Of a DNA stretch of 64,000 nucleotides, positions 9,606 to 19,616 are shown in pieces. The notes under the pieces are model-generated. The model was not told the origin of the DNA. It searched no databases and was given only the letters and a program-made list of their open reading frames with translations. This DNA comes from Lentisphaerae bacterium ADurb.Bin082 (lineage in GTDB: Bacteria; Verrucomicrobiota; Lentisphaeria; Oligosphaerales; Oligosphaeraceae). Each line of letters opens with the position of its first letter. The first letter of the stretch is position 1. Position numbers and translations under genes: made by a program. Location of the stretch: the NCBI GenBank assembly GCA_002070945.1, contig MWEG01000048.1, positions 1-64,000 of the forward strand, in the 5' to 3' direction.

Positions 9606-10223
9606 ATGACAAAAATCAAGTTAACCAAGAACGAATTGAAGGTGCAGCGTGATGCGCTCAAGCGCTTCAACCGCTATTTGCCGACGTTGCAGCTGAAGAA
9701 GCAGCAGCTGCAAATGGAAGTCCGGCAGATGCGCGAACACATCGCGGACTTGCATCGGCAGATGGAGGCACACGCCGCAGAATGGGCCACCGCCATGCCA
9801 CTCCTGTCTGGCGTGGACAACGTCGGCCTGGACGAACTCCTGCGTGTGCAGGAATGGCGGGTCGGTCAGCGCAACGTGGCCGGCACTGACGTGCCCGTCT
9901 TTGTCAGCCTGAAGTTCGCTGAGGTCGACTATGACTTGTTCACTACGCCGCCATGGTTTGACGACGTTCTCCAAGCCGCCCGCGAACAGATCGAAATGCG
10001 CCTGAAAGTGCTTCTGGTCGAGGAAATGCTGGCTCTGATTGAACAGGAGCTGCGAGTCGTCACCCAGCGCGTCAATCTGTTCGAAAAAGTTAAAATCCCG
10101 GAAACCCGGGAAAATATTCGTATAATCAATATCTATCTCGGCGACCAGCAGACCAATTCGGTCGGCCGGTCCAAGATCGCCAAGGGCAAATGCGCCCAGC
10201 GGGACGCGAGCACGGTTCTCTGA
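9606..10223 (+). CDS. atpD: V-type ATP synthase subunit D
   Basis: The 205-residue central rotor shaft. The N-terminus (KLTKNELKVQRDALKRFNRY) and the long heptad-rich N- and C-terminal helices fit the D-subunit antiparallel coiled coil; the C-terminal half contains RVNLFEKVKIPETRENIRII, the family signature near residues 157-176. The length is normal. The gene follows atpB by 49 bases. Subunit F, which normally caps D, is not encoded here. Confidence 0.9.
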   Translation: MTKIKLTKNELKVQRDALKRFNRYLPTLQLKKQQLQMEVRQMREHIADLHRQMEAHAAEWATAMPLLSGVDNVGLDELLRVQEWRVGQRNVAGTDVPVFVSLKFAEVDYDLFTTPPWFDDVLQAAREQIEMRLKVLLVEEMLALIEQELRVVTQRVNLFEKVKIPETRENIRIINIYLGDQQTNSVGRSKIAKGKCAQRDASTVL

Positions 10224-10312
10224 AAGAGGGCTTTTCCGCCGGGCAGACCGTCGCCCGGGAGTATAGACAGTTTTAGCTTTCTTTGCCAAATGGCGAAGCA
10301 TCAGGTGATTCC

Positions 10313-12097
10313 GTGATTGAAACCATGAAAAAAGTGACCATCGCGTGCCTGGCGTCCGAACGCCAGGCCACGGTGACGGCGATGCAACGCCTCGGCACAG
10401 TGCATGTGACGCCGCTGGTGGCGCCAAGCTCTGATGAGCTCGACCACCTGCTGCGTGAACAAGAAAACCTGGGCCGCGTCCTGACGACCTTCAAAAGCAT
10501 GAAAATCAGGGCTGACGACGTGGAGACCGACCCTGCCGCCAGCCTGGCAGAGATACAGGAGATTTTCGTGGCGCGCAAGCAGCTTGAGGAGGAGCTGGCG
10601 CTGGCAACCAGAGCGTGCGCCCAGCTGGAGCCGTGGGGCAGCTTTGACCAGGAAACCCTGGCCAACCTGGAGCAACGCGGCATCCACGTCGCCTTGTGTA
10701 CTTCCGTGCCCGGGAGATTTCCGGAACTTCCCGAGGGCGCTGCCATCGCCGTCGTCTCCGAAACCAAGTCAGCTGTCCACTACGCCGTCGTTTCAACCAC
10801 GCCGCTCGATGACGTCGTCCTGCCGCGCGCGACCCTGCCGGCGCAGACGAATCTGCGCGAATGGCAGGAAACCGCTGAAAAACTGCGCCAGGACTTGCAA
10901 GAACGCCAGGAACGCCTGACTACGCTGGCCGAACACTCGATGCAAAGCCTGGAAAAATATGCCGCCAAATTGGAGGAGAACATCGCCTTTGCCAAAGCCA
11001 GGGATGGCATGGCGGACAGGAAGGCGATCGCGTTCCTGGGCGGATACGTGCCCGAAAAACATCTCGACGAGCTGCGCGAAGCCGCCCGCGAAAATGGCTG
11101 GGCTATCCGCTACGAGGATATCGCTGATGACGATGAAAACGTGCCGACGTCCCTAATCATCCCGCCGCGCTTCGCCATGGCCAAGGCCATCTTTGACTTT
11201 GTCGGCATTCTGCCAGGCTATCGCGAAATCGATGTCAGCGTGAGCGTGCTGATATTCCTGTCGATATTCTGCGGCATGCTCGTCGGCGACGCCGGCTATG
11301 GCCTGCTGTTCACCGGCATCTTGCTGTATCTGAAGAAGCGCCTCGGCGACGCCGACCCGGCCAAGCGGCAGGTTCTAAACCTGGGCTTGTGCATGAGTCT
11401 CTGCATTTTAGGATATGGCTGGCTGACCGGCAACTGGTTCGCCTTGCCAGCAGAAAAACTGCCGCGCATCCTGCGAGGGCTGCCGTGGCTGTCTGACCCG
11501 GCATACAGTGAGACGAATGTGAAGCTGCTCTGCTTTTTCATCGGCGCCTTCCACATGTCCATGGCCCGCGCCTGGCGCGCCTATTTAGCCGGCGGTCTGC
11601 GCGACGCCCTCGGACACGTCGGCTGGGGGCTGTTCCTATGGGGGAACTTCTTCCTTGCCAAAGTCCTCGTCGTTGACGGCGGTGGCTTCGGAGACTTGAG
11701 TATTTTCGCCAAATGCCTGTACGTAGTCGGATTCCTCACGATTATGATTTTTGGTGTTGACTGGAAGGACATGGGCACGGTCATCTACCTGCCTTTCAGC
11801 TTCATCAACAGCTTTGTCGACGTTTTGTCCTACATCCGCTTGTTTGCGGTGGGACTGTCGAGCTTGTACATTGCCCAGAGCTTCAATCAGATGGCTGGCC
11901 AGTTGTATAGCCTGTCGCCTTGGATGATTCCGGTTATGCTGCTGTTGCTGGCCGGCGGCCACGCCCTGAATATCGCATTGGCGACTATGGGCGTGCTCGT
12001 GCATGGCATCCGCCTCAATACCCTCGAATTTTCCGGACACATGGACTTGTCCTGGTCAGGGAAACCCTACCGCCCCCTGCGGAAAACTGAAGTGTAA
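10313..12097 (+). CDS. atpI: V-type ATP synthase subunit I (a subunit)
   Basis: The membrane stator subunit, about 594 residues from the GTG at 10313, which has AGGTGA upstream; an in-frame ATG at 10283 or 10325 is also possible. The N-terminal 270 residues are hydrophilic and helical (cytoplasmic arm). The C-terminal half has about seven to eight membrane segments starting at VSVLIFLSIFCGMLVGDAGYG. The essential arginine that faces the rotor carboxylate is seen in LSYIRLFAVGLSS near residue 511. The protein conducts ions together with the K ring. It starts 89 bases after atpD and is followed by atpK. Confidence 0.9.
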   Translation: MIETMKKVTIACLASERQATVTAMQRLGTVHVTPLVAPSSDELDHLLREQENLGRVLTTFKSMKIRADDVETDPAASLAEIQEIFVARKQLEEELALATRACAQLEPWGSFDQETLANLEQRGIHVALCTSVPGRFPELPEGAAIAVVSETKSAVHYAVVSTTPLDDVVLPRATLPAQTNLREWQETAEKLRQDLQERQERLTTLAEHSMQSLEKYAAKLEENIAFAKARDGMADRKAIAFLGGYVPEKHLDELREAARENGWAIRYEDIADDDENVPTSLIIPPRFAMAKAIFDFVGILPGYREIDVSVSVLIFLSIFCGMLVGDAGYGLLFTGILLYLKKRLGDADPAKRQVLNLGLCMSLCILGYGWLTGNWFALPAEKLPRILRGLPWLSDPAYSETNVKLLCFFIGAFHMSMARAWRAYLAGGLRDALGHVGWGLFLWGNFFLAKVLVVDGGGFGDLSIFAKCLYVVGFLTIMIFGVDWKDMGTVIYLPFSFINSFVDVLSYIRLFAVGLSSLYIAQSFNQMAGQLYSLSPWMIPVMLLLLAGGHALNIALATMGVLVHGIRLNTLEFSGHMDLSWSGKPYRPLRKTEV

Positions 12098-12176
12098 ACC
12101 CCTTAAGATTTCTTAAACAAACAGAATACGCATTGAGAAGTTCAGTCCCAAGACAAGACGAAGGAGTGGAAACAAC

Positions 12177-12659
12177 ATGATGGAGTCAACACAACTGGCA
12201 TTGCTGCACGCAGGAGCATTTTGCGCAATCTTTTTTGCCTCGTTAGGGTCGTCGTATGGCTGCGGCGTGGCGGCAGCGTCGGCTATCGGAGCCTGGAAAA
12301 AATGCTATGTCCAAGGCAAGATGGCACCGTTCCAATTGGCGATTCTGACCGGCGTGCCAATGTCGCAGACGATTTACGGCCTGATCCTGATGCTGATGCT
12401 CGCCGGCAAGTCTTCAACCCCAGAATGCTGGGTGGCGTGCCTCGTGATCGGCGTGTTAGGCGGCATTGCCATTGGCTTGTCAGCCGCCTACCAGGGCAGG
12501 GCAGCCGCTGGCGCGTGCGACGCCTTCGGCGATACTGGACAGGGTTTCGTCAACTACCTGATCGCTCTCGGCGTTATTGAGACGATCGCTATCTTTGTTA
12601 TGGTTTTTGCGATTATGCTCCTTGCCCAAGTCGGCGTCACCCCCGCCGCCGCAGCGTAA
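12177..12659 (+). CDS. atpK: V-type ATP synthase proteolipid subunit K
   Basis: A 160-residue, four-helix (double-hairpin) rotor-ring subunit. The ion carboxylate is E135 in helix 4 (ALGVIETIAIF). Only one carboxylate is present: the equivalent place in helix 2 is VPMSQTIYG (S63, Q64). With Q106 (AAYQGRAAAG) these match the Na+ ligands known in Enterococcus hirae NtpK (T64, Q65, Q110, E139). The sequence therefore predicts Na+ rather than H+ coupling. A strong ribosome-binding site (AAGGAGTG) precedes the ATG. It is the last gene of the operon, closed by the hairpin at 12676-12718. Confidence 0.92.
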   Translation: MMESTQLALLHAGAFCAIFFASLGSSYGCGVAAASAIGAWKKCYVQGKMAPFQLAILTGVPMSQTIYGLILMLMLAGKSSTPECWVACLVIGVLGGIAIGLSAAYQGRAAAGACDAFGDTGQGFVNYLIALGVIETIAIFVMVFAIMLLAQVGVTPAAAA

Positions 12660-12675
12660 AGCAGGAAGCGCATTG

Positions 12676-12720
12676 GCCCGTGTTCGCTTGGCACAGGTAA
12701 AGCGAACACGGGCTTTTTGT
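12676..12720 (+). terminator. Rho-independent terminator after atpK
   Basis: A 14-bp perfect stem (GCCCGTGTTCGCTT with its complement at 12700-12713) is followed at once by TTTTT. It ends the V-ATPase operon. Confidence 0.9.
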
Positions 12721-12777
12721 TTTTCAAACTGCCACCTGGCGCGCGCAATAGCAGTGAAAATTAAATCAGAAAGCCAC

Positions 12778-12806
12778 TTGCTATATTGCTGAAAAAGTGT
12801 TATTAT
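12778..12806 (+). promoter_or_regulatory. Sigma-70-type promoter of the lacI-like gene
   Basis: TTGCTA, 17 bases, TATTAT, located 46 bases before the chosen ATG at 12852. Spacing and hexamers are close to consensus. Confidence 0.6.
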
Positions 12807-12851
12807 ATAGCTAAGACAAAGGTTTGCCGTGTTTGTAGTCAGGGGTTTACG

Positions 12852-13931
12852 ATGGTAGTGAATTTAGTTGACATAGCGCGCGAGGTTGGCTTAGACGTAT
12901 CGGTCGTCTCGCGTGCCTTGAATCCAGGGCGTGTTCCGCATCCAGTCAAAAAAGAGACGCGGGAGCTGATTTTAGCCACAGCGAAGCGTCTCGGCTACCG
13001 TCCTAATCGGCAAGCGGCCTTTCTCAAAAAAGGTTCGGCAGCGACGTTGATGTGTTTTGTCCCTGATCTTGGCCATCGTTTAGTAGCTGATTTAGTGTAC
13101 GGCATTTCTGAAGAAGCCGCCGACGCAGACTATCCGGTGAACTTCTTTTTTGGCCGTACTCCAGACGATTTTTGCCGTTTTTATCAGACCTTACGGAAGG
13201 TACCCCACGCTGCGGCTATTTGCTATTCGCCGCCTCCTGCCAAGACAGCAGCTTGGCGCCGGGGTGGCGTGCACTTTACTTTGCCGACTATGAAAGTTGA
13301 CAGCCGCAAGGAAATCCTGGGCTATCACCATCGTCGTAAGACGCTTTTGCTTTTGAACTTAGAGAGTAATTTGGATTTGGCGGAGGAACACGAAATCGGC
13401 GTTATTCCACGTATTGAAATTGACGAGGAGTGCGGCGGCCGCAAGGTCGCAGAGCATTTTCTGGAAAGCGGCTGCACGCGCTTTTTCTATGGCACAGGCA
13501 AGCAGACTTATCCCTTGCGTTTAGGAGGCTATTTTTCCGCCCTGCGCACTCGGGGCATTCAAGCTCTTCCTCTGACGCGGACTATCATTCGGGAAATAGC
13601 CAAATCCGATGAACGCTGCGGCATTTTTGTTACTACTGATTTTTTAGCCATTGATCTCATCGGAATTCTGCGCGAAGAGCATATCCCGATCGGCAAGAAA
13701 GTGTTGATTTCCGGCTATGACGATATTTTCTCCAGTGCGGAAATCAGACCCTCGCTAACCACCGTTCATCCTCCTACGCGTCAAGAAGGCCGTTTGGCAG
13801 TGCAGCTGGTGCAAAAGTGCATTGCGGGAGAAGAAATCGGCATTCAGCGCTTGGAGCCGCTATTGATGATTCGGGAAACAAGCGGTGTCATAACCAATAA
13901 ACGGGAAAATTTGCAGGGAATGGAGGAATAA
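12852..13931 (+). CDS. LacI family transcriptional regulator
   Basis: A 359-residue regulator. Residues 4-60 are the LacI-type helix-turn-helix with hinge (NLVDIAREVGLDVSVVSRAL, then LGYRPNRQAAFLKKG). The remainder resembles a periplasmic-binding-protein-like effector domain; its end contains ISGYDDIFSSAEIRPSLTTV, the usual C-terminal block. The ATG at 12852 is chosen for the AGGGG 7 bases upstream and the fit to the HTH start; the longer frame adds 22 unlikely residues. The FAD oxidoreductase starts 6 bases after its stop, so it probably controls that gene and perhaps the large secreted protein beyond. The effector, probably a sugar, is unknown. Confidence 0.85.
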   Translation: MVVNLVDIAREVGLDVSVVSRALNPGRVPHPVKKETRELILATAKRLGYRPNRQAAFLKKGSAATLMCFVPDLGHRLVADLVYGISEEAADADYPVNFFFGRTPDDFCRFYQTLRKVPHAAAICYSPPPAKTAAWRRGGVHFTLPTMKVDSRKEILGYHHRRKTLLLLNLESNLDLAEEHEIGVIPRIEIDEECGGRKVAEHFLESGCTRFFYGTGKQTYPLRLGGYFSALRTRGIQALPLTRTIIREIAKSDERCGIFVTTDFLAIDLIGILREEHIPIGKKVLISGYDDIFSSAEIRPSLTTVHPPTRQEGRLAVQLVQKCIAGEEIGIQRLEPLLMIRETSGVITNKRENLQGMEE

Positions 13932-13937
13932 GCGAAG

Positions 13938-15221
13938 ATGCAGCAGGACGTGTGCGTATTCGAACCAGGGCGAAACCTGCCGATTAGCGGCCAGGCGGAC
14001 GTGATTGTTTGTGGCGCTGGCCCAGCCGGGGTGGCTGCCGCTGTCGCCGCGGCCAGCTGCGGAGTTTCAGTCATCCTGCTGGAATCCTCCGCTATGCCAG
14101 GCGGCATTATGACGTCCGGTATGATGCCAAATGTTATTGATGCCGCCAACAAAGGCGGATTCCTGCAAAAAATGCTGCATTTTCTCCATGCGAACGACGC
14201 TGCCGGAAACTATAACTCCTACGTGCCGGAAACAGTCAAGTTTTTCATGGAAAGCTCGTTGACAAAGGCAGGCGTGCGAGTCCGCTATAATACCTTGGTT
14301 TGCAATGTGTTAAAGCAAGGACGAGAAGTGGCTGCCGTGATCACCGAGTCGCCCGCCGGAAGAGAAGCCTTCAAAGGGAAAATTTTCATTGATTGCACCG
14401 GAAATGGCACAGCTGCGGCCTTGGCCGGATGCCGGTACGAATGCGGCGACCCCAGGACTGGCCAACCACAGGCAGCGAGTCTATGCGCTCTTTGCGGCGG
14501 AGTCAAGGCGGAAGATATTGCCGACTACTGGCAGCAGGCAGGCGATAAAGGAAAGCTGCATCTGCTCGCGCAATTGGAAAAAGCAGGATGCTCACCCAGC
14601 TACCAGATGCCAACTCTATTCCGAATTACTCATTATGAATACCTGCTGATGTCAAACCACGAACACGGAATCCTACCCAATGACGCAGATGCAATCTCAA
14701 CAGCGTTGATGCAGGCAAGAAAGGAAATTTTCAGCCAAATCAGCAATCTGAAAAAAATTGCTCCCGAAATGGCAAACCTTTGTCTGCTTACGACGGCTGC
14801 TGCCCTCGGCATGCGCGAAGGACGCCGCATTCGCGCTGTCTATAACTTGACGGTGGAGGATTTACTTGCCGGCAGAATGCAGCCGGACGCAGTTTGCCGA
14901 GTGACTGCTGGGGTGGACATTCATCCCTCCGTCGCCAACGCCAAAAGCGGTTATAGCGACGGCGGCGTCAGGGCTCGTCCCTATGATGTGCCGCTGCGTT
15001 CGCTGATTGCGGCTGATTTAGATAATATGCTGCTGGGCGGTCGTTGCATTGGCGGTGATTTTTATGCACACTCGACCTACCGCGTGCTGGGAAATGCAAT
15101 TCCTATCGGCGAGGGCGCAGGCATTTTAGCTGGAGCAGCATTGCGCAAGAACGTCCAGCCAGCAGAGGTTAAAGTAGAAGGATTTTGGGAATACGGCGGC
15201 AATCCGCATCAGAAAAGATGA
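13938..15221 (+). CDS. FAD-dependent oxidoreductase
   Basis: A 427-residue flavoprotein of the FAD_oxidored (pfam12831-like) group. It has the Rossmann motif CGAGPAGVAAAVAAA near residue 25, LLESSAMPGG shortly after, and a C-terminal FAD-contact region ending in NMLLGGRCIGGDFYAHSTYRVLGNAIPIGEGAG. There is no signal peptide. Such proteins are abundant next to glycan-degradation genes in Lentisphaerota and Planctomycetota, but their substrates are mostly unknown. It is in an operon with the LacI-type regulator (6-base gap). Confidence 0.8.
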   Translation: MQQDVCVFEPGRNLPISGQADVIVCGAGPAGVAAAVAAASCGVSVILLESSAMPGGIMTSGMMPNVIDAANKGGFLQKMLHFLHANDAAGNYNSYVPETVKFFMESSLTKAGVRVRYNTLVCNVLKQGREVAAVITESPAGREAFKGKIFIDCTGNGTAAALAGCRYECGDPRTGQPQAASLCALCGGVKAEDIADYWQQAGDKGKLHLLAQLEKAGCSPSYQMPTLFRITHYEYLLMSNHEHGILPNDADAISTALMQARKEIFSQISNLKKIAPEMANLCLLTTAAALGMREGRRIRAVYNLTVEDLLAGRMQPDAVCRVTAGVDIHPSVANAKSGYSDGGVRARPYDVPLRSLIAADLDNMLLGGRCIGGDFYAHSTYRVLGNAIPIGEGAGILAGAALRKNVQPAEVKVEGFWEYGGNPHQKR

Positions 15222-15285
15222 TGTCAGCGCCGACATCATGGTACTCGGAACTCCGGTAATTTACGGTGCAAGGCGCCCCGGGTAA

Positions 15286-15415
15286 AGCACTTTAGTGGAC
15301 AGTGGACAATGGACTTTAGTGGACTTTAATGGACGTCAGTAGACGATGGACTGTGGACTTTAGCGGACGTTAGTGGCAGTGGACGTGGACAGAAATGGAC
15401 AGTAATGGACAAGCG
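15286..15415 (+). repeat. GTGGAC-type degenerate repeat array
   Basis: About fifteen spaced copies of TGGAC, mostly as AGTGGAC, TAATGGAC or TGTGGAC. The first 65 bases are nearly identical to 41653-41715. Similar arrays lie at 42095-42160, and in opposite orientation at 27500-27545 and 37468-37503. Non-coding. Confidence 0.8.
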
Positions 15416-15485
15416 GTGCAAAGACACGTATCCTGTACAGGCTTTCAGACGGTGAAGATGCATCACGCTTACAGTCATATCCATA

Positions 15486-15620
15486 CGCGCCGTAGGCGCT
15501 TAACCATGCTTAACCCCAGGCTTTAGCCTGGGGATGGTGTACCCCAAAAGTGGTGCCCTGTAGGGGCACTACCGGACGTCTAACAAACAGAACCACTGTG
15601 CCAAATCTCTCTTTCTATCG
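15486..15620 (-). repeat. Dispersed palindromic element, copy 1
   Basis: It contains two stem-loops: CCCCAGGC/GCCTGGGG at 15514-15533 and GTGCCC/GGGCAC at 15553-15568. The reverse complement is shared with 35875-36015 (including AGAGAGATTTGGCACAGTGG) and with 37632-37720. It fills most of the 435-base gap before the large secreted gene. Confidence 0.75.
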
Positions 15621-15656
15621 CAAGTTCTTGCACATTACCATTAAACCTCGCCAAAA

Positions 15657-18600
15657 GTGAAAAATATGAAAAAAATATTCCCCGTTTTCATCTTGTCACT
15701 CTGCTGCCATCTCTTAATGGCGCAGGAAAGAGCTGTTTTTATTGGCGATTTCGACAAAGGTTTGCCGCCGCTGGAATCAGCTGCCCCCTGTCGTGCCTAT
15801 CAGGTTGGGGCAGAGTTGGTTGACACGCCTGCCGGAAAGGTTGTGCGCTTCGGCAAAAAGGCTGACGGTTCCCTGGGGCGCATAGTGTATTGCTTGCAGA
15901 ATCCAGCGGATGTCGCAAAATTGACTGGTGTCCAGACTCCATTTCCCTTGCGTCAGGGGCGGCTTTGCTTCAAATTCCGTCCAGTGGATTGGGAGCTTGG
16001 CGTTCCCGGTTTCAACATGTTATTGATTATGCACGGGCCACGCGGCGCTCGGCTGCACGTCACCTATCTGCGTCCTACTGGTACAGGTTTGCCTTCCGTG
16101 CAAGTCGGCTATGGCGTGCCCGGCGGCGAAACCCGTACCCCCAAAAAACAGCCGGCGCTTTTCCCCTACGTCAAACTGAACACCGGACGCGAATGGCATG
16201 AGGTGGAATTTTCCTGGTCGCCTTCTCAAGTGAAGTTAACTGTTGACGGCGAAAGCGTTACGTTGACAACGCTCTATCTGGAGCTGCCCGACGACGGATT
16301 TTATGGCGAGTCACTGGAAATCGGTACTGATGTCGCCGTAAACCTGAATGGCTTGAGCGATATGATGGATTTACGGATTTACGCTGATGAAATCGCGCAA
16401 CTCGACAAGCAGCTTCGCCTCCCCTTCCTGTTGGCGCCGAAGATGCAAGCATCTAATGTGGATGGTAAAATCGAGGCCGCAGAATATGCCGGAGCCTTGA
16501 AAACCAGCGGTTTCCTTTCTCTGCCAGGAGGGAAATTCGCTCCCCGCCAAAGCAGCGTCTATTTTGGCCATGATGACGAAAATCTGTATTTTGCGCTAAG
16601 CAGTTCCGGACACAGCCGTAAGCCGCTGGCTGCTAAATTCGGCAGAGATAGCTCGGTTTGGGAGGATGACAGCATTGACTTGATGCTTGACCCAACGCCG
16701 GAAACCCCGGATTTTTATCAATTTATCTTTAATTGGAACGGTGCCTTGTACGATTCCCACGTAGTGCCCGGCAGGAATGACGCAGTCAACCGGGCCTGGA
16801 ACAGCGAGGGCGTACGCTACGCAACAATGGCAGATGAACAAGTCTGGCAGTTGGAAGCAGCCATACCCCTGAAAAACTTCGGTAAGTTGCCGGCCGCTAG
16901 CGAAGAGTGGAGCTTTTCCGTCTGCGAAACCAATATCGGCGATGGCATCGCTATCTTAGTGAATGCAATCCATGGCGCCCTGGAATACGATAAATACGGC
17001 ACTCTAAAATTTGGCGAGGCCGGCGACCCGGTCTTTCGCCTGGAGCAGATTGGAGATTTGCACAGAGGCGAAATCGACTTGGTATGCCAAGCCGAGCGAC
17101 TGGAATTGAACTGCCGACGCTATGATGAGACCGCCATGACGGAATTCCCGCTTTTCGGCGATGTGGTCACTGCTGAAGACGGCGTTTGTCGTTTTCTCGC
17201 TGGACAGGACCGCTTCGGCAAAAACGGCACGCTTTATCTGAATTGCTATTCCGGAACACAGCTGGTCTATGCCGCCAAATGGCCTTACGAAGCCTTTGAC
17301 GCCGCTTCCATAGAAAATATGCGCCGGATACCGGCTACTGACGGCAACGAAGAGCTATTGCGCGTGACCAGCTCCCAGTCAGGCGGCGAAAAGCTTTCGC
17401 TGCGCTTTGCTTTGACGGATAGCGCTGGTAAGCAAGTCAAGGAGTTTCCCCTTGTTCCGGTAACTGCATTGCGCCAAGAATCTCTACTGCCACTGGCTGG
17501 CATTGCTCCTGGAGAGTATTTGATGCAGATGTCTTTAGTAAATGCCGATGGCGCAATCGTCAAGCAGTCAGAGCCGTGCGAATTAGTCGTCTATGCGCCC
17601 GGAAAACTGCCGTGGCAAGGTAATACGCTGGGGATCAGCGAAGAAGTGCCGCCGCCATGGACAGCGCTACGTTTGCAAAAGAATGAAAAAGGCTTGGAAA
17701 TTTTTTGTTGGAACCGCTGCTATGCTTTCCAGCATGGTGAACTGTTTCCCGGCAGCATTCTTTCCGGCGAAAAGGAGTATTTAGCCTCACCCCCAATGCT
17801 GAGCGCTGACACCGATGGCAAAAAACTCATTGCAGCCGGTGGGACATGGCAGATTCTAACCGAAAGCCAGCGCCGCATCGTCCTCGAAAATCGCGGCAGT
17901 ATTCCTGGCTTAGGCAGCCTGACCGTGTGCGCTACTATTGATTACGATGGTTTTATCTGGTTTGATGTGAAAATGGGCGACATGGCCGGTGCGAATCTGA
18001 GTGTCCTTAGGCTTTCCTTCCTAATCCCGAAAAGTCAGGCCAGGCTGCTGAATTCCGGCTATCGCGACCTCACTGATACCGGTGAGTTGCCAGCTCAATG
18101 GAGCAAAATGCTGGTAGGGCAGTTTGGTGCATTCTGGGTCGGAAATGAAGAAGGCGGCTTGAGCTTTGGGATTGAATCCGACCAGTATTGGCGCAATAGC
18201 GACTCCGGCAAGCAAGTCACCCTGCAACAAATCGAAGCAGGCTGCGAAATCTCGCTTAATTTCCTGGATTATCCGGCCGCCATAACGCTGGAAACGCAAT
18301 ATGGATTCTATGTGATGCCAACGCCGGTGCGTCCGTGCCCGAAAGTCATGCGCACCTTGCGCACTATGATGTTTTTTGCTCATAATCGGGAAGAGGCCAG
18401 CGGCAATCACTATCCGCACAATCTTTCGTGGTGGACAGCTTCTTATCAATACCAGGGCTCCCCAGCCTGGTTCACGGATGCCAAAGGCATCCAAGAATGG
18501 GGACGCAACAGCGCCTATGATATCAATATACGCCCCTATTATCACTATGATTCCTTGCCTGACTCCAATTATCAAACCGCTTGGTACGCTACGTATTCGA

Positions 18601-19616
18601 GTGTCGCCAGAAATGCCCCGGAAACTATCTGGCAAGGAGAATTCTGGCGCGCCGGGGAAAAAGACAAACTGTACGGCAATGCCGTGTATAGCTACCATGA
18701 TGACATGATTGAAGTATGTAAAACTGACGATTATTGCGACTATTATCTCTGGTGCTATGACCAAAGTCGCCGCAACGACCCGAAAATCGGTGGACTCTAT
18801 TTTGATTTGATGCAGTACCCGCCTTGCGCCCGTGCCGACCATGGCCATGGATACCCGTCGGAAAAGGGCCGCAAAGTGACTTTTGCTATTCGTGAACATC
18901 GCAAGTTTCTGGAGCGAGTTTACCAATACAGCCGTCAAGGAGGTACGGCAGCCCCCATTGTGATGCATATGTCAGGCGCTACCGCCAGAGTCGCCGGCTT
19001 CAGTTTTGCCGACTATTACGTGGACGGCGAATTATGGAGCGAAATCCTGGTGCGCGACCGCAGCTACTATCGGCTGAAGCTGGCGCAAATGCGGGCTGAA
19101 TTGCTGCCGCATATCTATGGCTATGGCATGATCTATATCAGTCAACTTTACCGGATTATGCCTTTTGTTCCTGCTGAACAGCGGCGAACCTGGAAAATGT
19201 CACCGTGGGCAGAGCGACACATAGCCGCCATGCTGCTGATCCATGATGTGGTTCCCGACCGCACTTCCATGAATGAAGTTGCTTTCCACGTCTGGAAGGC
19301 GCTGGACAAATTCGGCTTGGATGAAGACGCCTCGCTTTGTCCGTACTGGAAGCCGGAGTCATTGGGGCATCCTACGAATGCCGACGGCGAAAATACGGTC
19401 GCTAATATCTGGCGGAGCGCTGATGGCAGAGAGCTGCTGATGTGTTTTAACAACCAAGATGAGCCATTTTGCTTTAAAATCGGTCATTGTCGCGGATTTA
19501 GCGCCGAAGACCTGGAAAGCGGAGAAAAACTTCCCATTTTTGATGATGAATTACAGATAGTCGTATCAGAGAGGAATTTTCGTTTAATTGAATTAAAAAG
19601 CGAGGTCATGAAATGA
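15657..19616 (+). CDS. Very large secreted carbohydrate-active-like protein
   Basis: A 1319-residue exported protein; the signal peptide ends near residue 22 (LLMAQ). GTG at 15657 and ATG at 15666 are both possible starts; neither has a clear Shine-Dalgarno sequence. Residues 25-250 look like a concanavalin-like beta-sandwich. Residues 265-455 resemble a family 9 carbohydrate-binding/DOMON-like domain ([10 protein letters not shown], then [15 protein letters not shown] and [10 protein letters not shown]). Residues 890-1200 resemble a GH123/DUF6067-type catalytic barrel, rich in aromatic residues ([41 protein letters not shown]). The role is probably degradation of an external glycan. Its last codons overlap the pseudopilin gene. 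Family assignment of the barrel is by resemblance only. Confidence 0.65.
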   Translation: MKNMKKIFPVFILSLCCHLLMAQERAVFIGDFDKGLPPLESAAPCRAYQVGAELVDTPAGKVVRFGKKADGSLGRIVYCLQNPADVAKLTGVQTPFPLRQGRLCFKFRPVDWELGVPGFNMLLIMHGPRGARLHVTYLRPTGTGLPSVQVGYGVPGGETRTPKKQPALFPYVKLNTGREWHEVEFSWSPSQVKLTVDGESVTLTTLYLELPDDGFYGESLEIGTDVAVNLNGLSDMMDLRIYADEIAQLDKQLRLPFLLAPKMQASNVDGKIEAAEYAGALKTSGFLSLPGGKFAPRQSSVYFGHDDENLYFALSSSGHSRKPLAAKFGRDSSVWEDDSIDLMLDPTPETPDFYQFIFNWNGALYDSHVVPGRNDAVNRAWNSEGVRYATMADEQVWQLEAAIPLKNFGKLPAASEEWSFSVCETNIGDGIAILVNAIHGALEYDKYGTLKFGEAGDPVFRLEQIGDLHRGEIDLVCQAERLELNCRRYDETAMTEFPLFGDVVTAEDGVCRFLAGQDRFGKNGTLYLNCYSGTQLVYAAKWPYEAFDAASIENMRRIPATDGNEELLRVTSSQSGGEKLSLRFALTDSAGKQVKEFPLVPVTALRQESLLPLAGIAPGEYLMQMSLVNADGAIVKQSEPCELVVYAPGKLPWQGNTLGISEEVPPPWTALRLQKNEKGLEIFCWNRCYAFQHGELFPGSILSGEKEYLASPPMLSADTDGKKLIAAGGTWQILTESQRRIVLENRGSIPGLGSLTVCATIDYDGFIWFDVKMGDMAGANLSVLRLSFLIPKSQARLLNSGYRDLTDTGELPAQWSKMLVGQFGAFWVGNEEGGLSFGIESDQYWRNSDSGKQVTLQQIEAGCEISLNFLDYPAAITLETQYGFYVMPTPVRPCPKVMRTLRTMMFFAHNREEASGNHYPHNLSWWTASYQYQGSPAWFTDAKGIQEWGRNSAYDINIRPYYHYDSLPDSNYQTAWYATYSSVARNAPETIWQGEFWRAGEKDKLYGNAVYSYHDDMIEVCKTDDYCDYYLWCYDQSRRNDPKIGGLYFDLMQYPPCARADHGHGYPSEKGRKVTFAIREHRKFLERVYQYSRQGGTAAPIVMHMSGATARVAGFSFADYYVDGELWSEILVRDRSYYRLKLAQMRAELLPHIYGYGMIYISQLYRIMPFVPAEQRRTWKMSPWAERHIAAMLLIHDVVPDRTSMNEVAFHVWKALDKFGLDEDASLCPYWKPESLGHPTNADGENTVANIWRSADGRELLMCFNNQDEPFCFKIGHCRGFSAEDLESGEKLPIFDDELQIVVSERNFRLIELKSEVMK

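Noticed and set aside
15286..15415. CRISPR array
   Set aside because: The repeated units are only 5-8 bases with irregular spacing and no conserved 25-35-base repeats; no cas gene is in the window.
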